From DATFGK01 sp046712825 (GTDB lineage: Bacteria; Actinomycetota; AC-67), in assembly GCA_046712825.1 (NCBI GenBank), contig JBKKCR010000192.1, positions 1-6,594 of the forward strand: DNA of 6,594 nt, read 5' to 3'. The first letter of the stretch is position 1. Every line of letters begins with the position of its first letter. Below are positions 1 to 5,369 of the stretch, one piece after another. The translations under genes were made by a program, and so were the position numbers. The notes under the pieces were generated by a model. That model was not told the origin of the DNA and did no database searches. It worked only from the letters and a program-made list of their open reading frames with translations.

Positions 1-6
1 CCTCTC

Positions 7-27
7 CCCCGCGCTCAGTCCGCGGGG
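7..27 (-). terminator. Hairpin just after the cNMP-binding gene, possible terminator
   Basis: A perfect 7-bp inverted repeat, CCCCGCG (7-13) and CGCGGGG (21-27), encloses a 7-base loop. It begins directly after the TAG stop of the minus-strand gene ending at 28. An all G/C stem of this length would be stable in RNA. No U-tract follows it on the minus strand (the next bases read GAGAGG), so it is not a textbook intrinsic terminator. It may be a U-less terminator or a 3'-end stabilising structure. The window edge prevents seeing what lies beyond. Confidence 0.35.
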
Positions 28-462
28 CTACGCGGTGATGGTCTCCATCGCACGGAGACGCTGCGACATCGAGCGCATCATCTTCATCCCCACTGTCGGT
101 GCGACGGCGAGGAGGCTCGCGAACCCGCGAGGCTCGAGGACGAGCAGCGACAGGTCCGTCTCAGCGACGACCGTCGCTGCTCGCGGCGCGACCTCGAGCA
201 GACTCATCTCACCGAAGAAGTCGCCGGGCTCCAGGGTCGCGAGGTGCTGCCCGCGGAGCGTCGCCTCGGCACGCCCTTCCACGATCACGAAGAACTCGGC
301 TCCGGGCTTGCCCTCTTGAACCAGGGTGGACCCGGCGGCTCGCCAGCCCTCGTCGAAGAGCCGGGCGAGTCTGGTCAGCTCACTGGTGCTGCAACCTGCG
401 AAGAGGCCGATCCCTCGCAGCATCTCGATCTTGTCCGAAGCGGCTCGCTCTCGACGCGCCAT
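28..462 (-). CDS. Stand-alone cyclic nucleotide-binding domain protein (CRP/cNMP fold)
   Basis: This 144-residue cytosolic protein is almost entirely one cNMP-binding beta-roll, expected to sense cAMP or cGMP. Residues about 12-40 form the N-terminal helical lead-in (LRGIGLFAG, a typical cNBD opening). The beta-roll spans about 41-112. The phosphate-binding cassette is GDFFGEMSLLEVAPRAATV at 80-98: E85 is placed to contact the ribose 2'-OH and R94 the cyclic phosphate, so ligand binding looks intact. The last 30 residues are helical (GMKMMRSMSQRLRAME), like a CRP C-helix, but no helix-turn-helix, kinase, cyclase or channel segment follows. The start is ATG at 460-462, because a strong Shine-Dalgarno (GAGGAGGT on the minus strand, 471-478) sits 8 bases upstream. 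The frame stays open back to 702, but that extension runs antisense into ligD and looks non-coding. The gene is divergent from ligD. The fold is confident; the partner or output is unknown. It could be a regulatory subunit acting in trans or a remnant of a larger regulator. Confidence 0.88.
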   Translation of the reverse strand: MARRERAASDKIEMLRGIGLFAGCSTSELTRLARLFDEGWRAAGSTLVQEGKPGAEFFVIVEGRAEATLRGQHLATLEPGDFFGEMSLLEVAPRAATVVAETDLSLLVLEPRGFASLLAVAPTVGMKMMRSMSQRLRAMETITA

Positions 463-470
463 CGCGATCG

Positions 471-478
471 ACCTCCTC
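471..478 (-). promoter_or_regulatory. Shine-Dalgarno site fixing the cNMP-protein start
   Basis: On the minus strand the sequence reads GAGGAGGT, then 8 bases, then ATG at 462-460. This near-perfect anti-16S match selects the internal ATG over the upstream in-frame starts that reach into ligD. Confidence 0.8.
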
Positions 479-498
479 AGTTCCCGGCGAAACGGTCG

Positions 499-527
499 AG
501 TGTCATGCTGCGTGTTTCTTGCCTCAA
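499..527 (-). promoter_or_regulatory. Possible sigma-70-like promoter of the cNMP-binding gene
   Basis: Read on the minus strand, TTGAGG (527-522) is followed 17 bases later by GACACT (504-499). The first resembles a -35 box. The second matches TATAAT at only three positions. It would start transcription near 492 and give a leader of about 30 bases containing the Shine-Dalgarno site. The spacing is ideal but the -10 is weak, so this is tentative. Confidence 0.25.
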
Positions 528-538
528 CGCCAATGGGA

Positions 539-570
539 AACCTCACTCGCCCGGTGTGAAGAACCTCACT
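539..570. repeat. 9-bp direct repeat AACCTCACT, two copies
   Basis: AACCTCACT occurs at 539-547 and again at 562-570, 23 bp apart start to start (about two helical turns), in the divergent region upstream of ligD. The second copy runs into the putative ligD -10 hexamer and also forms the right half of a CRP-like palindrome. Two copies of a 9-mer within 32 bp suggest tandem contacts for a DNA-binding protein on one face of the helix. Confidence 0.6.
555..570. promoter_or_regulatory. CRP-like palindrome TGTGA-N6-TCACT
   Basis: Positions 555-559 read TGTGA and 566-570 read TCACT, separated by AGAACC. The CRP-family consensus (E. coli CRP, actinobacterial GlxR-type regulators) is TGTGA-N6-TCACA, so nine of ten conserved positions match. 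The centre lies 21 bp before the ligD ATG and the site touches the putative ligD -10, so binding there would be expected to hinder ligD transcription. For the divergent gene the centre would sit near -70 of the tentative start. The binding protein would have to be encoded elsewhere, because the adjacent cNMP protein has no DNA-binding domain. A chance match is possible. Confidence 0.4.
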
Positions 571-575
571 ACGCT
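570..575 (+). promoter_or_regulatory. Putative leaderless -10 hexamer of ligD (TACGCT)
   Basis: TACGCT fits the actinobacterial TAnnnT -10 pattern and ends exactly 8 bases before the ligD ATG, so transcription would begin at or next to the start codon. There is no purine-rich Shine-Dalgarno between 560 and 583, which supports leaderless translation. No convincing -35 box is seen. The same 8-base spacing occurs at two other genes in the window. Confidence 0.45.
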
Positions 576-583
576 CTAGCCCG

Positions 584-3037
584 ATGCCAGCCGGTCGCCG
601 ACCCGCACTCAAGTTCCCGCGTGAGCTCCCGGTGACCAAGCGCGGGCAACATTGGTACGCGGAACTCGACGGGGTCGAGGTGCGGTTCTCGAACTGGAAC
701 AAGGTGTATTGGCACGACGAGGGCTACACGAAGGGCGACCTGCTGACGGCGTATTACAACCTGGCGCCGATGATCCTCCCCCACCTGCGCGACCGGCCGC
801 TGACGCTCCTACGGATGCCCGACGGGATCGCCGGCCCTGAGTTCTACGAGAAGCAAGCGCCCTCGCATACGCCGGACTGGGTGCCCCGCGCGCACGTGAC
901 GGGGCTCTCGACCAAGCGTGCGATCGACTTCTTGATGGCGAACAACACCGCGGGGTTGCTGTTCGTCGCGAGTCTCGGCTGTATCGAGATGCACCCGCTG
1001 CACTCGCGGGTCGGCTCGATCGACCGACCCGACTACGCGTTCTTCGACCTGGATCCGTTCGAACCGATCACCTTCGAGACGGTGCGTCGTGTTGCCGTCA
1101 TGGTGAAGGTCGCGTTGGAGAAGCTCGGGCTCCGCGGGTACCCGAAGACCTCGGGCGCGACGGGGATGCAGGTGTTCGTGCCGCTCGACGGGACGCACAC
1201 CTACGCGGAAGCGCGCGCGTTCGTCGAACGCGTCTGCCGGTTGATCAACAAGACCTGGCCCGAAGGCACCACGATGGAGTGGGAGATCGCAAAGCGCGCC
1301 GGGAAGGTGTTCCTCGACTACGCCATGGTGTCGGAGGGACGCAACATCGGCTCGGTCTACTCGGTGCGCGCGAAGCCTGGGGCGCCGGTGTCGACGCCGC
1401 TACGGTGGGAGGAGCTGGAGGAAGATATCGAGCCGCGCGACTTCACGATCGCGACGGTATGGAACCGCTACGAGCAGCTGGGCGACCTCTTCGCGCCCGT
1501 GCTCGCCTGGGGGTCGAAGAAGGGTCAGAACCTCAACAAGGCGATGGACGCGCTCGGCATCGACCGCTCGAAGCTCGAAGCGCCGGCCGATGTGCGTGCC
1601 GAAGCGCCGGCCGAGCCGCTGAAGGAGTACAAGAGGAAGCGCGATTTCGCGATCACGTCCGAGCCAGCTGGCAGGCCGGGAGCCTTGGAAGTCGATCGGC
1701 CGACGTTCATGATCCACAAGCACCACGCCCGGCGGCTCCACTACGACCTTCGGCTCGAGCGCGGCGGCGTGCTCGTCTCTTTCGCGATCCCAAAGGGGTT
1801 GCCGGAGGAGCCGGGCGTGCGCCGCCTCGCGGTGCACGTCGAGGACCATCCGATGGAGTACGGCTCGTTCGAGGGGTCGATCCCGAAGGGCGAGTACGGG
1901 GCCGGCGAGGTGCGCATCTTCGACGAGGGGACCTACGAACCGCTGGAGTGGACCGACAAGAAGATCACGATCCGTCTCCACGGCGAGCGGCTGGACGGTG
2001 AGTACCACATCGTCAAGACCGACGAGAAGAACTGGCTGATCTTCCGCTCCACACGGTCCGGTCCGCTCGCTGCGAAGCCGATGCCGCCCGTCCTCCAGCC
2101 GATGCTCGCCACCGCGGGAGGCAAGCCGTTCGACGACCCGAAGTGGACGTTCGAGGTGAAGTGGGACGGCGTCCGGACGTTCGCCTATCTCGGCGGTGAG
2201 AAGACGCGGCTCGTGTCGCGTCGCGGGCGCGACGTCAACGTCCAATACCCCGAGCTGGTCGACATGCACGGGCTGCTCGCCGGCGACAACGCGCTCGTCG
2301 ACGGTGAGATCGTGGTGCTCTCCAAGGACGGACGCCCGTCGTTCGAGCGGCTGCAGAGCCGGTTCACGCTGGCGAAGCCGTCGGAGCGAGACCTCAAGAC
2401 CAACCCGGTGATCTTCATCGCGTTCGACCTGCTGTGGCTCGACGGCGAGTCGCTGATCGACCGCCCGCTCGAGGAACGAACGGAGGCGCTGCACCGCGTG
2501 CTGGTGCCCGGGCCGCGCGTGCAGAACTCGGTCACGATCGAGCGAGAAGGCAAGAAGCTGTTCGCGGAAGTGGAGAAGCGCGGTCTCGAAGGGGTGATCG
2601 CGAAACGGAAGGGATCGCGGTACCAGCCGGGGCGGCGAACGAAGGACTGGGTCAAGATCAAAGCCACCAACAACCAGGATTGCGTGATCATCGGCTGGTC
2701 GCCGGGCGAAGGGCGACGCGACGGATCGATCGGCGCCCTGCTCGTCGGCGTGCACAAGGACGGCAAGCTGATCTACGCCGGGCACGTCGGAACGGGGTTC
2801 ACCGAGCGCACACTGAAGACCCTCCAGGAAAAACTCGCGCCGCTGGAGATCAAAGATCCGCCGGTGCCGAAGCCCCCCAAGGACGAGGTCGACCTGCGCG
2901 GCATCCATTGGGTGCGCCCCGTGCTGGTCTGCGAGGCGGAGTACCTCGAGTTCACCTCTCAGTTCCGGATGCGCGCGGCCGTGTTCAAGGGCCTGCGCGA
3001 GGACAGAGTGCCCGAGGACTGCGTTTACGAAGGCTAG
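584..3037 (+). CDS. ligD: Multifunctional NHEJ DNA ligase D (polymerase-phosphoesterase-ligase)
   Basis: This 817-residue ATP-dependent ligase repairs double-strand breaks by bacterial non-homologous end joining, usually with Ku. Three domains are intact. (1) The primase-like polymerase (about 20-310) has the metal motif FFDLDP with D155 and D157, a third acidic residue D245 in VFLDY, and SGATGMQVFVPL at 190-201. (2) The 3'-phosphoesterase (about 350-490) has KHHARRLHYDLRLE at 379-392; H380, H386, D388, R390, H422 and Y426 align with known PE active-site residues. (3) The ligase (about 500-817) has nucleotidyl lysine K526 in EVKWDGVR, then DGEIV (573-577), FDLLWLDG (614-621), EGVIAKR (669-675), WVKIK (689-693) and a C-terminal OB fold. 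The order matches mycobacterial LigD, not the PE-ligase-polymerase order of Pseudomonas. An Ala/Pro/Lys-rich linker (about 311-352) joins Pol to PE. ATG 584 is chosen because an in-frame stop lies at 557-559 and a -10-like hexamer is 8 bases upstream; GTG at 632 is a less likely alternative. No ku is adjacent. Confidence 0.97.
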   Translation: MPAGRRPALKFPRELPVTKRGQHWYAELDGVEVRFSNWNKVYWHDEGYTKGDLLTAYYNLAPMILPHLRDRPLTLLRMPDGIAGPEFYEKQAPSHTPDWVPRAHVTGLSTKRAIDFLMANNTAGLLFVASLGCIEMHPLHSRVGSIDRPDYAFFDLDPFEPITFETVRRVAVMVKVALEKLGLRGYPKTSGATGMQVFVPLDGTHTYAEARAFVERVCRLINKTWPEGTTMEWEIAKRAGKVFLDYAMVSEGRNIGSVYSVRAKPGAPVSTPLRWEELEEDIEPRDFTIATVWNRYEQLGDLFAPVLAWGSKKGQNLNKAMDALGIDRSKLEAPADVRAEAPAEPLKEYKRKRDFAITSEPAGRPGALEVDRPTFMIHKHHARRLHYDLRLERGGVLVSFAIPKGLPEEPGVRRLAVHVEDHPMEYGSFEGSIPKGEYGAGEVRIFDEGTYEPLEWTDKKITIRLHGERLDGEYHIVKTDEKNWLIFRSTRSGPLAAKPMPPVLQPMLATAGGKPFDDPKWTFEVKWDGVRTFAYLGGEKTRLVSRRGRDVNVQYPELVDMHGLLAGDNALVDGEIVVLSKDGRPSFERLQSRFTLAKPSERDLKTNPVIFIAFDLLWLDGESLIDRPLEERTEALHRVLVPGPRVQNSVTIEREGKKLFAEVEKRGLEGVIAKRKGSRYQPGRRTKDWVKIKATNNQDCVIIGWSPGEGRRDGSIGALLVGVHKDGKLIYAGHVGTGFTERTLKTLQEKLAPLEIKDPPVPKPPKDEVDLRGIHWVRPVLVCEAEYLEFTSQFRMRAAVFKGLREDRVPEDCVYEG

Positions 3038-3774
3038 AACTCTTCGAGGCGGAACAGCTTGTAGGACTCGGCGTACTCGAACTGCCCTTCGAAGCCCTTC
3101 TCCTTCGCCGCCGCGGCGATCTGTTTGTTGCGCTCGCGGATGAACTCTCCCACCGGCCATTCGCCGACCTGCGAGACGTGCGCCTCGAGGGCCTTCACCT
3201 TCAGGTCGATCGTGTCGGTGATGTCGATGAAGACGTCCGGGTCGTTGAAGGCGACGACAAAGAGCGCTTTAGGCTTGTGGGGCTCGAGCCCTTCCTCTTT
3301 CCAGAGCTCTGGGAACATCAGGCCGCTGGAGGCGTCGGGGTTGATCGAACGGAATACGACTTCGCCGACCGCGATGTGGTCGGGGTGGTTGATGTACGCC
3401 GGCGCCCAGTAGCGGCTCGTCGGATCCTGCGAGATGATCGCGTCGGGCTTGGCCTTGCGGATCTCGCGCGCGACGGCCTTGCGGAGCCCGAGGTCGGGAT
3501 ACAGGTAGCCGTCCTCGAACCCCATGAAGACAACGTTTTCGATGCCGAGGATCTCAGCGGCCTGGAGCTGCTCCTGCCGGCGGATGTCGGCGAGACGCTC
3601 CCGTGTCATCTCGGGGTCCGACGATCCGGAAGCGCCGTTGGTCACCATGCAGTAGGTGACCTCCACCCCTTCTCGCGCCCACTTCGCGCAGGTACCGGAC
3701 GCGCCGAACTCGGCGTCGTCGGGGTGCGCGTAGATGACCATGACCCGCTCGAGCTCGAGCCCCTCGTAATTCAT
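3034..3774 (-). CDS. PIG-L/LmbE family zinc-dependent deacetylase
   Basis: This 246-residue protein matches the family that includes MshB, Mca, BshB and GlcNAc-PI de-N-acetylase; members hydrolyse N-acyl groups on sugars or sugar conjugates. The N-terminal Rossmann-like strand leads into AHPDDAEFG (16-24), where H17 and D20 are the expected zinc ligands and D19 the general base. The third ligand, H133, lies in NHPDHIAVG (129-137). TNGASGSSDP (45-54) and the following RQEQLQAAEILGI are also typical. There is no signal peptide or membrane segment, so it is probably cytosolic. Length is near the family norm. ATG at 3772-3774 is chosen because GGGAGGAG lies 7 bases upstream; an upstream GTG start at 3822 has no such site. 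Its stop shares CTAG with the ligD stop. It is divergent from the acyl-CoA ligase. The substrate cannot be read from sequence: a mycothiol-type or other glycoconjugate role is possible, but I would not assign mshB or mca. Confidence 0.92.
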   Translation of the reverse strand: MNYEGLELERVMVIYAHPDDAEFGASGTCAKWAREGVEVTYCMVTNGASGSSDPEMTRERLADIRRQEQLQAAEILGIENVVFMGFEDGYLYPDLGLRKAVAREIRKAKPDAIISQDPTSRYWAPAYINHPDHIAVGEVVFRSINPDASSGLMFPELWKEEGLEPHKPKALFVVAFNDPDVFIDITDTIDLKVKALEAHVSQVGEWPVGEFIRERNKQIAAAAKEKGFEGQFEYAESYKLFRLEEF

Positions 3775-3781
3775 CGCGTCG

Positions 3782-3789
3782 CTCCTCCC
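3782..3789 (-). promoter_or_regulatory. Shine-Dalgarno site fixing the deacetylase start
   Basis: The minus strand reads GGGAGGAG, then 7 bases, then ATG (3774-3772). This supports the shorter 246-residue protein over the version starting at GTG 3822. Confidence 0.75.
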
Positions 3790-3803
3790 GGTGACGAAAG
3801 GCG

Positions 3804-3809
3804 AGTCTA
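3804..3809 (-). promoter_or_regulatory. Possible -10 hexamer of the deacetylase gene (TAGACT)
   Basis: On the minus strand TAGACT fits TAnnnT and would give a leader of roughly 20-25 bases containing the Shine-Dalgarno. No -35 is evident. It lies only 13 bp from the opposing -10 of the acyl-CoA ligase, so the two polymerases would compete for the same DNA. Confidence 0.3.
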
Positions 3810-3822
3810 CCGGGCTCCTCAC

Positions 3823-3828
3823 TAGGAT
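3823..3828 (+). promoter_or_regulatory. Putative leaderless -10 hexamer of the acyl-CoA ligase (TAGGAT)
   Basis: TAGGAT fits TAnnnT and ends 8 bases before the ATG at 3837, the same geometry as ligD. It is preceded by CCTCAC, so CCTCACTA is shared exactly with the ligD start region. AGGA inside the hexamer could alternatively act as a weak Shine-Dalgarno 9 bases from ATG, so a leadered transcript is not excluded. Confidence 0.4.
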
Positions 3829-3836
3829 GCCGCGCG

Positions 3837-5369
3837 ATGGCGAAACACGTGGTCGCGGCGTTGATGGAATACCGAGCGCAGAAGCACCCGGATCAGGCGT
3901 TCCTCAAGATGCCCGGCGTTCGCGAGACCTGGGGAGACTTCTACGCGAACGTGCTACGCGTGGCGCGTGGCTATCGAGACGCCGGTCTACGCGCGGGCGA
4001 GCGCGTCGCCGTCATGCTCCCCAACTGCCCTGAGTTCCTCTACGCACACTTCGGCGCGATGTGCGCCGGGCTGTCGCCCGTCCCGGTCAACACAGCGCAG
4101 CGGGGCGAGACGCTCGCTTTCTTGCTGCGCGATTCCGGGGCGCGCGGGATCGTGATCGACGCGCCGCTGCGACCGCAGTACGAGTCCGGTGGGCTCATCG
4201 AGATCGTGCGAGGTACGCCACCCGCGCAGTCGGGCGCGATCGCGTTGAGCGAGGTGCTGGCCGGGCCGGCGGTCGAGCCTCCGGCCGACGAGGCCGAAGG
4301 CTCGACGTTCGGCGTCCTCTACACGAGCGGCACGACTGGGCCGCCCAAGGGTGTCGTCCCGACACGGACCGACATCGCCCCGCTGCTCGCCATGTGGCAG
4401 GCCATGGAAGTCCGGCCGCAAGAGACGATCTACACCTGCCTGCCGCTCTTCCACGGCAACCCGCTCGCGATCTCCGTGCTCGGCGCGATGTTCCTCGACG
4501 CAGCGATCGCGGTCTCCGAGCGGTTCTCGGCGAGCCGCTTCTGGGACGAGTGCCGTGAGTTCGAGGCGGTCGAGTTCAATCACGTCGGTGCGCTGATCCC
4601 GATCCTGCTCAAGCAGCCGGAGCGACCCGACGACCTCGACAATCGGGTGCGGGTCTGCCTGTCGGCCGGCTGTCCGCCGCACTCGTGGGAGCCGTTCCAG
4701 GACCGATTCGGCGTGAAGATCGTCGAGCAGTTCTCGATGGTCGACGCGCCTGGATACCTGATCAATCTGGAGGGGCGCGTCGGATCCATGGGGAAACCGG
4801 TCGCCGGATGCGAAGCCGCGATCCTCGACGACGCCAGCTTCGAGATGGGGCCGGGGCTCGTGGGCGAGCTCGGGCTGCGCGCGGCGGAAGGCCGAACGCA
4901 CTACTACCTGAACCAGCCCGAGGCCACCGACGAAGCGTTCCGCCACGGCTGGTTCCACACCGGCGACCGCGCCTGGCGGGACGAGGACGGGTTCTTCTAC
5001 TACGCCGGCCGCAAGAAGGAGTCGATGCGCCGGCGCGGCGAGAACGTGAGCGCCTGGGAGGTCGAGAACGTCGTCAACCAGTTCCCGGGCATTCTCGAAT
5101 CGGCCGCGCACGCGGTCCCGAGCGAGCTCGGCGAGGACGAGATCAAGATCGTGGTCGTCCCGCGCGACGGCGCGACCCTGGACCCCGCCGCTCTGCTCGA
5201 CTTCTGCGCGACACGGATGGCCCGCTACGCCGTGCCGCGTTACGTCGAGCTGCGACGCGAGATCCCCAAGACCCCGACCGAGCGACCGCGCTACGCCGAA
5301 CTGAAGGCGGAAGGCGTGACTGAGCGGACCTGGGATCGCGAAGCGGCGGGATACCGCTTACCCGGCTGA
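3837..5369 (+). CDS. CaiC-like AMP-forming acyl-CoA synthetase
   Basis: This 510-residue cytosolic protein belongs to the ANL superfamily (acyl-CoA synthetases, NRPS adenylation domains, luciferases), which activate a carboxylate with ATP and usually pass it to CoA. The N-terminal domain (about 1-390) carries the A3 P-loop YTSGTTGPPKG (162-172), the A4-region LPLFHGNP (202-209), and A7 WFHTGD (372-377). The hinge and A8 are at GRKKESMRRRGENVSAWEVE (391-410). The RRGENVSxxEVEN pattern and overall spacing resemble crotonobetaine/carnitine-CoA ligase CaiC and related actinobacterial acyl-CoA ligases. Two core motifs deviate: A5 reads FSMVD (299-303) instead of YGxTE, and A10 reads PKTPTERPR (477-485), with R483 where the catalytic lysine is expected. 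It may be a specialised or impaired ligase. The acyl substrate is unknown. It has no same-strand neighbour in the window, is divergent from the PIG-L gene, and converges on the methyltransferase with a 12-bp overlap. ATG 3837 follows a TAGGAT hexamer. Confidence 0.92.
   Translation: MAKHVVAALMEYRAQKHPDQAFLKMPGVRETWGDFYANVLRVARGYRDAGLRAGERVAVMLPNCPEFLYAHFGAMCAGLSPVPVNTAQRGETLAFLLRDSGARGIVIDAPLRPQYESGGLIEIVRGTPPAQSGAIALSEVLAGPAVEPPADEAEGSTFGVLYTSGTTGPPKGVVPTRTDIAPLLAMWQAMEVRPQETIYTCLPLFHGNPLAISVLGAMFLDAAIAVSERFSASRFWDECREFEAVEFNHVGALIPILLKQPERPDDLDNRVRVCLSAGCPPHSWEPFQDRFGVKIVEQFSMVDAPGYLINLEGRVGSMGKPVAGCEAAILDDASFEMGPGLVGELGLRAAEGRTHYYLNQPEATDEAFRHGWFHTGDRAWRDEDGFFYYAGRKKESMRRRGENVSAWEVENVVNQFPGILESAAHAVPSELGEDEIKIVVVPRDGATLDPAALLDFCATRMARYAVPRYVELRREIPKTPTERPRYAELKAEGVTERTWDREAAGYRLPG

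Noticed and set aside
553..575. SOS-independent RecA-NDp/PafBC-type damage promoter (TTGTCRGTG-N8-TAnnnT) at ligD
   Set aside because: TAnnnT is present, but the 9 bases at the required distance (553-561) do not match TTGTCRGTG. The acyl-CoA ligase and methyltransferase upstream regions do not match either.
463..702. In-frame 5' extension of the cNMP-binding gene (224 residues)
   Set aside because: The extension is antisense to the ligD start, is Arg/Ser-rich with no domain, and the strong Shine-Dalgarno at 471-478 fixes the start at 462.
1400..3160. 586-codon minus-strand open frame opposite ligD
   Set aside because: It is a GC-skew shadow of ligD: Arg/His/Leu/Val-rich, without recognisable domains, while the plus frame is an unambiguous LigD.
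3034..3774. Assigning the deacetylase as mshB or mca of mycothiol metabolism
   Set aside because: Only the family-wide zinc motifs are visible and no mycothiol genes are nearby. The family is too broad for a specific symbol.
2434..3825. 463-codon plus-strand open frame across the ligD end and the deacetylase
   Set aside because: It lies out of frame with ligD and antisense to the PIG-L gene, both of which carry full catalytic motifs. The composition is that of a high-GC shadow.
3987..5111. 374-codon minus-strand open frame opposite the acyl-CoA ligase
   Set aside because: It is antisense to a gene with clear ANL motifs; no start signal or domain is visible.
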